Shown: piece after piece, positions 8,937 to 16,810 of the stretch
How positions within the stretch are numbered: position 1 is the stretch's first letter
How the letters are laid out: each line of letters opens with the position of its first letter
Assembly (NCBI GenBank): GCA_017534965.1
Contig: JAFXVA010000003.1
Span: 1-38,058, forward strand
DNA: 38,058 bases
Source of the DNA: Elusimicrobiaceae bacterium
GTDB lineage: Bacteria; Elusimicrobiota; Elusimicrobia; Elusimicrobiales; Elusimicrobiaceae
Direction of reading: 5' to 3'
The notes under the pieces: model-generated
Told to the model about the DNA's origin: nothing
Databases searched by the model: none
What the model saw: the letters and a program-made list of their open reading frames with translations, nothing else
Program-made: the position numbers and the translations under genes

Positions 8937-10283
8937 CTAAAATGCCTTGCTTATGCCGAACTCCCAGCGGGTGCGTTCAAATTCATAACTTTCAATATTG
9001 GAAGTTCTTTTATTGTAAATAAAATTAACTCTGGGTGTTAAATCATAAACACTTAAAAGATTACTGCTTAAAGAAACATAAACACCACGTATATGTTCTG
9101 TGCGTTTTACTTCAACTAAAGTTTCGTGATTTATATAAGTTCCTTTTTTTAAAAAATAATTGCCTGAAAGGCTTGGCTCAACATAAAGATTAAAACCAAG
9201 CGGCAGCTGCACTCCGACACCGAAAGAATAATTTTGATGGAAATAAGAATTATAATCTAATTTAGCATCTGTTGTGGAAAACCCTGCCCCCAAAACAAAA
9301 TAAGTATAGTTGTTTAAAAAGAAGAATAAGCGGGCATTTATTGCATATTCTTTGGCATTAAAAACTTTATAAAGAGATTGAATATAATGTATATCGGAAG
9401 CTTCAATTCTGCCGTGAAGGGAAAAGCGACGGCTTAAATCGCGCGAGGCCTCGGCAAAAATACCTGCTGTGTGGGAATAGCGGTGTTCCTCGTTAAATTG
9501 TTCTTTATAAGAGGCCCCAAGCCAATATTCCCCCCTTTGTGCGGTGTATCTTGGCCCGCTTGCAAGCCCAAGCGACCAAAAGGAAAAGCGTTCGTCATCA
9601 TAGTGTATCGCATCAATGCTAAGGCGGTTTTTTATGCTCCATTTATCATTAAATTTGTAGGTATAGTCAAATAACCCAGAACCTTGAAAGCCGACATCAC
9701 TTTGTATAGATTCTAACTCACGGCAAAAGGGCAAACCGGAAATATATACGCACTCAATTTGTTTACCGCTCACACCGTTAATATTAGTATCAGGGGCAAT
9801 ACCAACTTGAATTTGAGCGTTCCAAACTTTTTCTTGTCTTATTTGATAAAGTAGCCAATTACCTTGCAGGCGCATTTCATCGGGCAAATCATCTTGGGAA
9901 AGAGCAAGTTGCATATTAAAACGGGCGGTTTCATATTCTTTTTTTAAAAAATAAACCCAAGCTAAATTAAAACGCGCCATTGTTAAAGAAGGGTTATAAT
10001 TTAAAAGTTGGCGGTATAAACGAACGGCTCTGTTGTAATCTTCGTTTTTAGTTGCAATAGAAGCAAGTATAAAAGTTATTTCTTCTTTCTCCTGTCTTGT
10101 TTGAGCTTGGTCGTAGGCTTGTTCTAAAATTTGTGTTGCTAAAGGGTAGTTGCCTTGTTCTATTAGATTTTGTATATCGTCAATAGTGGGTTCGGCTTGA
10201 GGCAAAATATAAGCCAAATCTTGCGCAAAAGTTATATTAAAAATAAAAATAAAGGATAGAAAAAATAAAAATTTTTTTAGCAT
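8937..10283 (-). CDS. Slam-like outer-membrane protein (surface lipoprotein assembly modulator family, DUF560)
   Basis: Slam proteins translocate TbpB/fHbp/hemophilin-type proteins across the outer membrane. This 448-residue product has the full layout: a Sec signal peptide cleaved near TFA/Q at 20-21; a TPR-rich periplasmic domain (about 35-150, helices such as NYPLATQILEQAYDQA and YNRAVRLYRQLLNYNPS); the junction motif KVWNAQIQVGIAPDTNIN (152-169), matching the W...APDxNIN signature at the start of the DUF560 barrel; then alternating amphipathic strands to a terminal Phe (ISKAF), the BAM recognition residue. The final strands VNFIYNKRTSNIESYEFERT also fit the family. Two Cys (178, 187) lie in an early barrel loop. 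The two upstream genes encode TbpB-like proteins, its expected clients. A bidirectional terminator separates it from them, so it is expressed from its own weak promoter or by read-through. Confidence 0.82.
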   Translation of the reverse strand: MLKKFLFFLSFIFIFNITFAQDLAYILPQAEPTIDDIQNLIEQGNYPLATQILEQAYDQAQTRQEKEEITFILASIATKNEDYNRAVRLYRQLLNYNPSLTMARFNLAWVYFLKKEYETARFNMQLALSQDDLPDEMRLQGNWLLYQIRQEKVWNAQIQVGIAPDTNINGVSGKQIECVYISGLPFCRELESIQSDVGFQGSGLFDYTYKFNDKWSIKNRLSIDAIHYDDERFSFWSLGLASGPRYTAQRGEYWLGASYKEQFNEEHRYSHTAGIFAEASRDLSRRFSLHGRIEASDIHYIQSLYKVFNAKEYAINARLFFFLNNYTYFVLGAGFSTTDAKLDYNSYFHQNYSFGVGVQLPLGFNLYVEPSLSGNYFLKKGTYINHETLVEVKRTEHIRGVYVSLSSNLLSVYDLTPRVNFIYNKRTSNIESYEFERTRWEFGISKAF

Positions 10284-10288
10284 ACTAA

Positions 10289-10294
10289 ATTATA
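10289..10294 (-). promoter_or_regulatory. -10 box directly before the Slam-like gene
   Basis: TATAAT on the minus strand ends 5 bases before the ATG at 10283. No Shine-Dalgarno exists in the short space after the terminator hairpin. Either the gene makes a leaderless mRNA or it depends on read-through. Confidence 0.35.
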
Positions 10295-10333
10295 TAAAAA
10301 AAAGCCCTTGTTTACTTATACAAGGGCTTTTTT
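10295..10333. terminator. Bidirectional intrinsic terminator
   Basis: A GCCCTTG / CAAGGGC stem extended by flanking A/T pairs, with a 10-base loop and T-runs in both directions. It ends the minus-strand gene at 10348. Confidence 0.85.
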
Positions 10334-10347
10334 AAGTGTTTTATTGT

Positions 10348-11568
10348 TTAATTGCTTTTTTTAGCACCAAAACCTATATGAGTATTGATGAATAAATTGC
10401 CACCTGCTAGGGTTGTATTATGACCGGTGAAAGCAATTTCTCCCACAACCTCATCTTTAGAAATACTACTGCCTTCTACTACAACACCGCTTCCATATGT
10501 ATCCATCCCAAGATGATTAACGACATTGTTTTCAATAGGCAAACGACTTGGCGAACCACTTAACACAATATTTGTTATTAAGAAGTTAGGGCTATTATTC
10601 GTTATTTCGTTATTTATACTTCCGGTAAGCGCAATATCATACCAAGCATAAGAATTTCCGAATTTAGTATTAGTAATATTACCGCTTAATTGTTTGGTAT
10701 TAAAGTTAAGGGATAAGGTTATATCACCATATAAGTCATTAGTTGCGCTGTTTCCGCCGCAATTGTTATTTAAGTAGTTTATGGCGCCGATTGCCTTGCC
10801 AGTAAAGGCAGCTATATTAGAAGTAGCGGCGTATCTGTTATATTTGCTTGCCATAAGCTGTTTGGAAGTGTCAAACATATAGAATTGTCCGGAACTATAT
10901 CTTCTATATCGTTTAGATTCGCTGCTTGATTCCATGCTAGAGTTGGTATAACGAGACAACCAAGTATAATAACCAAAATCACTATTTTCTAAACCAAGCA
11001 AGCGGCCACCTAAAGCGAGATTGGAAGTCAGCGTCCAAGTGACATTTTCATTGGTTAGGGTAAGCATACCTGTTTTTTGTTTCAAAGAAGTTGTTGTTAA
11101 GGTACCCAAAAATTGCGTCTTAGTATTTCCGGCATAAAAATCTGCCACATTAGAAGATGTCATAGTGCCTAAGTCGAAGGTCGTTTTGACAGCGGGACTT
11201 GGTTTGGTAAAGCCCCAAACATATTTACGAGATCCTGCCGTTTGAAAAATATCATTTGTCTGATAGGAATTATTAGCAACCTTGATTGGTGCATAAACAG
11301 ATAGTTCCAAGGAAATATTTTTACCGCTTTTGGTCATGTTAACCTGTGAGCCTTCGGTTATTGTTTGTATGTTATTTGAGGAAAGGGTTTTTAATAGTTT
11401 GCCTGACTGAATAGAACCACCGGTATTACTTCCGCCGCCACCAGTGCCGGGATTAACAGGCGCAACAACGGCAGCCCCGCCGGAAGATCCGCCGCTTCCG
11501 CCTGAGGCAAGCATAACGCCCCCACCTATACCGAGGGCAGCTAAAATAGAAACGATTATAGCAGTCAT
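10348..11568 (-). CDS. TbpB-like Slam client, surface-exposed or secreted (substrate A)
   Basis: Start chosen at 11568: a perfect AGGAGG lies 4 bases before this ATG, while upstream in-frame ATGs have none. The 406-residue protein opens with a hydrophobic, uncharged leader (MTAIIVSILAALGIGGGVML) followed by a Gly/Ser-rich linker with one SNTGG. The C-terminal half matches the TbpB-type handle-barrel pattern: FGYYTW, FYMFDTSKQ, AAFTGKAIGAI, then GDITLSLNFNTKQLSGNITN, and the end VGEIAFTGH...IGFGAKK, similar to the GxFxGxxxxxFGAKK end of transferrin-binding-protein-like and hemophilin-like proteins. There is no lipobox Cys, so a released rather than lipid-anchored protein is possible. It lies next to a Slam-like gene, its likely exporter. 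The ligand (haem, metal or host protein) is unknown. Confidence 0.72.
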   Translation of the reverse strand: MTAIIVSILAALGIGGGVMLASGGSGGSSGGAAVVAPVNPGTGGGGSNTGGSIQSGKLLKTLSSNNIQTITEGSQVNMTKSGKNISLELSVYAPIKVANNSYQTNDIFQTAGSRKYVWGFTKPSPAVKTTFDLGTMTSSNVADFYAGNTKTQFLGTLTTTSLKQKTGMLTLTNENVTWTLTSNLALGGRLLGLENSDFGYYTWLSRYTNSSMESSSESKRYRRYSSGQFYMFDTSKQLMASKYNRYAATSNIAAFTGKAIGAINYLNNNCGGNSATNDLYGDITLSLNFNTKQLSGNITNTKFGNSYAWYDIALTGSINNEITNNSPNFLITNIVLSGSPSRLPIENNVVNHLGMDTYGSGVVVEGSSISKDEVVGEIAFTGHNTTLAGGNLFINTHIGFGAKKSN

Positions 11569-11599
11569 AAAACCTCCTATGAAACATAAAGTATTAAAC

Positions 11600-11629
11600 A
11601 TAGTATGCAGGTAAAACAAAAAAAATCAA
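11600..11629 (-). promoter_or_regulatory. Promoter of substrate A
   Basis: Minus-strand TTGATT (11624-11629), 18-bp spacer, TACTAT (11600-11605), giving a 5' UTR of about 25 bases carrying AGGAGG. The same arrangement precedes substrate B. Confidence 0.6.
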
Positions 11630-11640
11630 GAGTATTACAT

Positions 11641-11671
11641 AAAAAGGCAGTCTTTAAAAGACTGCCTTTAT
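11641..11671. terminator. Intrinsic terminator between the two substrate genes
   Basis: A 10-bp stem AAAGGCAGTC / GACTGCCTTT (11643-11652 and 11660-11669) with T-runs on both sides ends the gene at 11704 and gives the two paralogues separate transcripts. Confidence 0.8.
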
Positions 11672-11703
11672 ACTTTATGTTTCTGACTACTATTTAGTCA
11701 TAT

Positions 11704-13131
11704 TTATTGTTTCTTTGCACCGAAGGAAATAAACACATTGTTAAAACTTGTGGATCCTGTTGGTTCTGCCGTATGACCGGTAAAAGCAAGTTGTCCAACC
11801 ATTTCATCTTTAGAAACAGAACTGCCTTTAACTATCACAGCATCACCGAAATTGCTTCCGTTATTATTCATCGGAGTTAAATTGTTTCCGTCATATCTGT
11901 GTAAAGTATAGGGAAGGGAAGCTGTCTGATTTCTGTCATAATCAACATTGGTAAATATTATGTTATATGGTTCAGATGAAGTAACATCTTTAATAGTTCC
12001 TGTTAGAGTGAAACTATACCAAGCTGAACCGCCCACAACAACATTACTTATATTGCCACTTAAATTTTTATTAGCCAAATTAAGATTTAATGTAATATCA
12101 CCTGTAAGATTTGCAACATTATTGACACCGCAGGTAGTTCTAAGGAAATGCCTAACGCCTATAACGTTACCGCTGAAGGTGGCATTATTGCCATACCTAG
12201 AAGTATAATTACTGCCGGTAAACTGTCTAGAGGTGTTAAACATATAGAACTGCTGGGCTCCATATCTTGTGTAGCGTTTTTGCAAACTTGATGAAGTTAT
12301 TGCCCAAGTGCCACTTGAATATCCGTGTTCAATCATATAGTTTGTGAAAACTGATTTCCAGCTATAATAACCAAACTCACTATACTGCAAGCCAAGTTTT
12401 CTAGCACCTAAAGCAAAGTTTGTTAGATTAAAAGTCCAAGTGAGATCAGTTAAATTTGTTGAAACAGTATTTTCCATAATACCGCCGGCGCCTGTAACAA
12501 AACTTGCATGAAGCGTTGGAATATTTTTTGTCTGTTGAGCCGGAAGATTATAGAAATCAGCATAGTTTGTAGAACTTTTAATAGTGCCAAGATTTATTGT
12601 CTTTTTCATTATAGGATTATCAGCAGTATAACCTGAAACAAATCTATAATTCCCATCAACGGTATAAGCACGTTCTTCGTTTGTTTTATAAGTTGTTCCG
12701 CTGACTAAAATAGGCGCAAAAGGTGCCATGCCGATACTAAGGTTTTTACCGCTTAAAGTGGTATTGCCATGCGCAGCTTTACCCACAACACTAACACCGC
12801 TTAAAGAACCGCTTGCAAGCAAAGCACCGACATTGGAAGAACCGCTTGTTCCCCCTGTATTACCGCCGGTAGTGCCACCTGTATTAGAACCACCTGTGTT
12901 AGAGCCACCCGTATTGCTTCCACCTGTATTAGAACCACCGGTATTACTTCCGCCAGTGTTGCTACCCCCTGTGTTAGAACCGCCGGTATTACTTCCCCCG
13001 CCACCAGTGCCTGGGTTAACAGGCGCAACAACGGCAGCCCCGCCGGAAGATCCGCCGCTTCCGCCTGAGGCAAGCATAACACCCCCACCTATACCGAGGG
13101 CAGCTAAAATAGAAATGATTATAGCAGTCAT
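11704..13131 (-). CDS. TbpB-like Slam client with SNTGG repeat linker (substrate B)
   Basis: Start chosen at 13131 because AGGAGG lies 4 bases upstream. The 475-residue product has the same leader as substrate A (MTAIIISILAALGIGGGVML, one Val to Ile change), then a long Gly-rich stalk containing eight SNTGG repeats, then a body homologous to A: FGYYSW, QFYMFNTSRQF, ATFSGNVIGV, GDITLNLNLANKNLSGNIS, SFTLTGTIKD, and the end VGQLAFTGH...ISFGAKK. These are TbpB beta-barrel features. The stalk would let the barrel stand off from the surface or membrane. There is no lipobox Cys; the single Cys after the leader (RTTCGV) aligns with the single Cys of A (NNNCGG). A role as a Slam-exported surface or secreted ligand-binding protein is inferred from fold and neighbours. 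Confidence 0.72.
   Translation of the reverse strand: MTAIIISILAALGIGGGVMLASGGSGGSSGGAAVVAPVNPGTGGGGSNTGGSNTGGSNTGGSNTGGSNTGGSNTGGSNTGGSNTGGTTGGNTGGTSGSSNVGALLASGSLSGVSVVGKAAHGNTTLSGKNLSIGMAPFAPILVSGTTYKTNEERAYTVDGNYRFVSGYTADNPIMKKTINLGTIKSSTNYADFYNLPAQQTKNIPTLHASFVTGAGGIMENTVSTNLTDLTWTFNLTNFALGARKLGLQYSEFGYYSWKSVFTNYMIEHGYSSGTWAITSSSLQKRYTRYGAQQFYMFNTSRQFTGSNYTSRYGNNATFSGNVIGVRHFLRTTCGVNNVANLTGDITLNLNLANKNLSGNISNVVVGGSAWYSFTLTGTIKDVTSSEPYNIIFTNVDYDRNQTASLPYTLHRYDGNNLTPMNNNGSNFGDAVIVKGSSVSKDEMVGQLAFTGHTAEPTGSTSFNNVFISFGAKKQ
12875..12994 (-). repeat. Eight tandem 15-bp units encoding SNTGG
   Basis: Eight in-frame copies of a 15-base unit (plus-strand form CCACCTGTATTAGAA with variants) inside substrate B. 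Units differ mainly at synonymous positions, so the peptide rather than the DNA is conserved. Substrate A has a single copy at the homologous place. Confidence 0.9.
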
Positions 13132-13162
13132 AAAACCTCCTATGAAACATAAAGTATTAAAC

Positions 13163-13192
13163 ATAGTATGCGTGTAAAGTTAAAAAAGTCAA
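13163..13192 (-). promoter_or_regulatory. Promoter of substrate B
   Basis: Minus-strand TTGACT (13187-13192), 18-bp spacer, TACTAT (13163-13168), the same geometry as before substrate A. Confidence 0.65.
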
Positions 13193-13253
13193 GTGATTTA
13201 ATATGTCTTTTTTTTATGTATTATAATACTTTTCACTCGTAAAATATAACCTA

Positions 13254-13282
13254 TTGACATTAGTGTAAATAATTACTATAAA
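13254..13282 (+). promoter_or_regulatory. Consensus sigma-70 promoter of the aax operon
   Basis: TTGACA (13254-13259), exactly 17 bp, TATAAA (13277-13282). It is the best promoter in the window. A small stem AGCGA/TCGCT (13290-13306) sits in the leader immediately before the G-rich ribosome site. Confidence 0.85.
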
Positions 13283-13315
13283 TTAGAAAGCGATATTTTG
13301 TCGCTAGGGGGTTAA

Positions 13316-14614
13316 ATGAAAAGAAACATAGTTGTATTACTCGCTGTTTTATGCCTTTTATGCTTTGCTTTGTTTATACAAGCAGCACCAAACCAGGCAC
13401 AAAACAGCCAAAATGCAAACCCTATGATGATTTATGCGGAGGAAGATTGGGAAGATACTACAATTATTACTCCTGTTAAACATCACAGGCGTTTGCAAGA
13501 AAATAAACATGCCCATCACGAGATAGAAAATGATCCATTATCTTTTTACTCTGATTTCAAAGAGGCAGTAGAAAAGATGATAGGTCTTCAGTTCGGTATG
13601 GATATTTCTTTTACAGCGCAAAGACTTTCGCCTAACGGAAAACAAACTGCCATACAGGCAATTTATTATCCTTATGCCGAGTGGACTTTGTTTAAAGATA
13701 AAGGTTTTTGGGGAACGGCCGAGTTAAACTTTAGTTATAACCTTGTTCGTTATTGGGGGCAGGAAGCAAGTGTCTTGCAGGATAGAGGGCAAATTGTTAA
13801 CTCAATTAACGATTATCCAAGTAAAGATGATACTTTTTCGCAAATGTCCTTTACTCACACTTGGGGCGGAAGTTTAAGTTGGCTTTCTTGGACTGTCGGT
13901 CAGTTTCCGATTTATAATTTTGACGGAACAGATTATGACGCAAATGAGCAAACAGGTTTAATTAACTATGTTCTTGCGCAAAATGCAACTCAGGCATACC
14001 CTTCGGCAAGTCTTGGTGCTTATGTTCAAATTACACCGACGGAAAATCTGACTATTGCCGGTGGTTATCAAGATGCGCACAATGTCGGTGGAAATAAAAT
14101 TGAATTTGACACCGCCTTTGACGGCAAATATACCGGTTTTGCTTCTGTAAGTTATAACTTTAACTTGTTTGGCAAGCCGGGGCAATATAGCGCACTTGGT
14201 TATTATCAACCTTCTGTGGAAGAGCAAGCCGGATATACTTGGGGTTGGTCTTTAAACAGCCAACAGGGCTTGACGGAAAAATTAACTATCTTTAACAGAA
14301 TTAACGGCATCAGCGAGGAAATTTTGCCTATCAGCCGTTCTTATGTTCTAGGGCTTGCCTATAAAGATCCTTTAAACAGAAATCCTTTAGATGTTATAAC
14401 CTTTGCAACTGCTTATAATCAGTTAAGTGCGCAAGGGCTTGGCAATCCTGCTTACAACCGCGCTTATGAAATGGCTTTTGAAGTCCAATGGGTTTGGGGC
14501 TTTAGCCAATATTTGACAATTACGCCGGATATTCAGGTTTATCCTAATGCCGGTCTAAATTCCGAAGAGGAATTTGTGACGGTAGCTTCCTTAAGAACTA
14601 CCTTTATGTTTTAA
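13316..14614 (+). CDS. aaxA: OprB-family outer-membrane porin, AaxA-like (arginine uptake)
   Basis: The 432-residue protein begins with a signal peptide (MKRNIVVLLAVLCLLCFALF, cleavage near IQA/A) and a His/Arg-rich N-terminal linker. From about residue 85 it is a series of amphipathic strands with OprB landmarks: AEWTLFKDKGFWGTAELNFS, WTVGQFPIYNFDGTDYD, and the C-terminal YLTITPDIQVYPNAG, the porin family's TPDxQ signature, ending in TTFMF with the terminal Phe used by BAM. OprB porins pass sugars, but in Chlamydia an OprB homologue, AaxA, sits upstream of aaxB and aaxC and admits arginine. The same gene order follows here 18 bases downstream, so AaxA is the best call. Driven by a near-consensus promoter; AGGGGG ribosome site. 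Confidence 0.83.
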   Translation: MKRNIVVLLAVLCLLCFALFIQAAPNQAQNSQNANPMMIYAEEDWEDTTIITPVKHHRRLQENKHAHHEIENDPLSFYSDFKEAVEKMIGLQFGMDISFTAQRLSPNGKQTAIQAIYYPYAEWTLFKDKGFWGTAELNFSYNLVRYWGQEASVLQDRGQIVNSINDYPSKDDTFSQMSFTHTWGGSLSWLSWTVGQFPIYNFDGTDYDANEQTGLINYVLAQNATQAYPSASLGAYVQITPTENLTIAGGYQDAHNVGGNKIEFDTAFDGKYTGFASVSYNFNLFGKPGQYSALGYYQPSVEEQAGYTWGWSLNSQQGLTEKLTIFNRINGISEEILPISRSYVLGLAYKDPLNRNPLDVITFATAYNQLSAQGLGNPAYNRAYEMAFEVQWVWGFSQYLTITPDIQVYPNAGLNSEEEFVTVASLRTTFMF

Positions 14615-14632
14615 TTACGGGGGGTTTATTTT

Positions 14633-15244
14633 ATGAAAGAAAATTGTAATTGCAGTCAAGAATATGGAACAAGATATCCCACTTTATGTTTTTACAGCGG
14701 TGGTGCAGGGCAGGCCCAAGACGGCATTCCGCCACAACCTTTTGAAACTTTTTGCTATGATTCTGCCTTAAAACAAGCCAAAATAGAAAACTTTAATGTT
14801 ATACCCTACACTTCTGTTTTACCAAAGGAATTATACGGCAATATCGTGCCGGTAGATAAAGTTGTGGATAGTTTTCACCACGGGGCTGTTTTAGAAGTTA
14901 TCATGGCCGGCAACGGGGCAAATATTAACGAACATAAAGCTATTGCCACCGGCGTAGGTATATGCTGGGGTAAAGATAAAAAAGGCAATTTAATCGGCGG
15001 ATGGGCAGCAGAATATGTGGAATATTTCAGCACCCCGATTGACGATGAAATAGCCGAAGGCCACGCAAAAATGTGGCTTAATAAATCTTTAAAACACGAA
15101 CTTGAACTTAGAGGTGTCCAGAAGCATAGCGAGTTTCAATACTTCCATAACTATCTAAACTTAACTCAACCTTTTGGTTATTGTTTAACAGTTCTTGGTT
15201 TTTTAAACTTTAGAAACGCTGCCCCGGTAGTTATTAAAAAATAG
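14633..15244 (+). CDS. aaxB: Pyruvoyl-dependent arginine decarboxylase
   Basis: This enzyme converts arginine to agmatine and CO2 using a pyruvoyl group formed by self-cleavage. The 203-residue proenzyme has the cleavage site in [15 protein letters not shown]: cutting between T60 and S61 gives a 60-residue beta chain and an alpha chain whose new N-terminus is the pyruvoyl. Downstream, [21 protein letters not shown] and the WAAEYVEYF segment with the conserved proton-donor Glu fit the PvlArgDC family, which has about 160-200 residues. The N-terminus carries two extra Cys (NCNCS). It lies between an AaxA-like porin and an AaxC-like antiporter, which is the chlamydial aax layout. The product would consume protons and deplete arginine. 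Start supported by a GGGGGG ribosome site 11 bases upstream. Confidence 0.93.
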   Translation: MKENCNCSQEYGTRYPTLCFYSGGAGQAQDGIPPQPFETFCYDSALKQAKIENFNVIPYTSVLPKELYGNIVPVDKVVDSFHHGAVLEVIMAGNGANINEHKAIATGVGICWGKDKKGNLIGGWAAEYVEYFSTPIDDEIAEGHAKMWLNKSLKHELELRGVQKHSEFQYFHNYLNLTQPFGYCLTVLGFLNFRNAAPVVIKK

Positions 15245-15265
15245 TTTAAAAAAGAAAATCTTAAA

Positions 15266-15313
15266 TCCCCTCCCTTGATTTTTGGCTTTACCCAATATAT
15301 TAAGGGAGGGTTT
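15266..15313 (+). other. Hairpin between aaxB and aaxC (attenuator or processing site)
   Basis: CCCTCCCTT (15268-15276) pairs with AAGGGAGGG (15302-15310), a 9-bp stem around a 25-base loop, followed by TTTAAAAAAT. The T-run is short, so partial termination or mRNA processing that sets the aaxB to aaxC ratio is more likely than full termination. Confidence 0.55.
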
Positions 15314-15336
15314 AAAAAATAGAAAATAGGTGATTT

Positions 15337-16788
15337 ATGGGAAAAAATAACAATAATACAGCAGGTAAACTTGGGGTTATAGGTCTTGCCGCAATTGTTA
15401 TCAGTTCTATGATTGGGGGCGGTATTTTTTCGCTTCCACAAAATATGGCGCAAAGTGCCAGCACAGGGGCTGTTTTAATTGCGTGGATAATAACGGGTAT
15501 CGGCATGTATTTTATCGCTAATACCTTTAGTATTTTATCGGAAGTTAAACCGGATTTAACTTCTGGTATTTATATGTATGCCAGAGACGGCTTTGGCCCT
15601 TTTACCGGTTTTACTATCGGGTGGGGTTATTGGCTTTCGCAGATATTTGGCAATGTGGGTTATGCCGTTATAACAATGGATGCTTTAAATTACTTTTTCC
15701 CCCCTCATTTTGCGGGCGGGAATAATTTGCTTTCCATTATTTGCGGTTCACTCTTAATATGGTTTTTTAACTTTGTTGTTTTAAGAGGTGTCCGTCAAGC
15801 TGCCATAATGAATATTATGGGCACTATTGCAAAACTTGTGCCCCTTGCTATTTTTATAATTTTACTTATCTTTGCTTTCCATTTTGATAAGTTTTGTTAT
15901 AATTTCTGGGGTCATTTAAGAACGGATAATCTTGGTCCTTTCAGCGTGCAACTTAAAAGCACAATGCTTGTTACTTTGTGGGCTTTTATCGGTATAGAAG
16001 GTGCAGTTGTTTTATCTAACAGGGCAAAAAGTCAAAATGAAGTTAGCAAGGCAACCTTTCTTGGTTTTATTGGGTGTTTGGTAATTTATATTTTACTTTC
16101 ACTTTTGCCTTTTGGTTTTATGGACCAGCAGGAAATTGCTAAAATTGCAAACCCATCAACTGCGGGTATTTTGGAAAAGCTCGTCGGTCCGTGGGGCAGT
16201 TGGCTTATGAATATAGGGCTCTTGATTGCCGTTTTATTTAGCTGGCTTGCCTGGACTATGATAGCAGCCGAAATACCTTGCGCGGCGGCAAAAAACGGCA
16301 CTTTTCCTAAACAATTTGCTAAGGAAAATAAAAACGGCGCGCCCTGTTTTTCTTTGTGGGTAACAAGTGCTATTATGCAACTGGCAATTCTTATGGTTTA
16401 TTTTTCAAATAATGCTTGGAACACTATGCTAAGTATTACAGGCGTAATGGTTTTGCCTGCTTATATTGCAAGCACAATGTATCTTTGGAAACTCGCCAGA
16501 AACGGCGAATATGAAAAAGCAAAAACAAGCGGTAAAATGCTTGCCGTTATGACGGGTATTTTGGGCTCTGTTTATGGTTTTTGGCTGATATATGCAGCAG
16601 GTTTAAAATACTTGTTTATGGCGTTCATTTTCCTTGCTATCGGCATACCTGTTTTTATGATAGCAAGAAAGCAAACTGCCGACGGGCAGGCAATTTTTGC
16701 CAAAAAGGAAAAAGGTTCAGTTTTCTTTATTCTTTTAGTTTCCCTTTGTGCGATAATTGCTTTTGCCGGCGGTTATTTGAAATTGTAA
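15337..16788 (+). CDS. aaxC: Arginine/agmatine antiporter, APC superfamily
   Basis: The 483-residue protein is a 12-segment membrane transporter. TM1 has the unwound substrate-binding motif SSMIGGGIFSLP, the hallmark of basic amino-acid/polyamine antiporters in the APC superfamily, and TM6 has LWAFIGIEGAVVLSNRAK, another family signature. Length fits AaxC/ArcD-type antiporters. It would import arginine in exchange for the agmatine made by AaxB, completing a proton-consuming cycle with AaxA supplying arginine to the periplasm. An AGGTGA ribosome site supports the ATG at 15337. It ends the operon, followed by an intrinsic terminator. Without this context it could be an arginine/ornithine or lysine exchanger. 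Confidence 0.88.
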   Translation: MGKNNNNTAGKLGVIGLAAIVISSMIGGGIFSLPQNMAQSASTGAVLIAWIITGIGMYFIANTFSILSEVKPDLTSGIYMYARDGFGPFTGFTIGWGYWLSQIFGNVGYAVITMDALNYFFPPHFAGGNNLLSIICGSLLIWFFNFVVLRGVRQAAIMNIMGTIAKLVPLAIFIILLIFAFHFDKFCYNFWGHLRTDNLGPFSVQLKSTMLVTLWAFIGIEGAVVLSNRAKSQNEVSKATFLGFIGCLVIYILLSLLPFGFMDQQEIAKIANPSTAGILEKLVGPWGSWLMNIGLLIAVLFSWLAWTMIAAEIPCAAAKNGTFPKQFAKENKNGAPCFSLWVTSAIMQLAILMVYFSNNAWNTMLSITGVMVLPAYIASTMYLWKLARNGEYEKAKTSGKMLAVMTGILGSVYGFWLIYAAGLKYLFMAFIFLAIGIPVFMIARKQTADGQAIFAKKEKGSVFFILLVSLCAIIAFAGGYLKL

Positions 16789-16810
16789 ATAAAATCAATT
16801 AATTTGATTT

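Noticed and set aside
12875-12994. Tandem repeat as a CRISPR array
   Set aside because: Units are 15 bp, adjoining and in frame; there are no spacers.
12728-13177. Plus-strand 149-residue Pro-rich frame opposite the client leader
   Set aside because: It is the mirror of Gly-rich codons (GGx/xCC) in substrate B, has no ribosome site and crosses its promoter.
15178-15506. Minus-strand frames over the aaxB-aaxC junction
   Set aside because: They are shadows of the operon, without ribosome sites or similarity.
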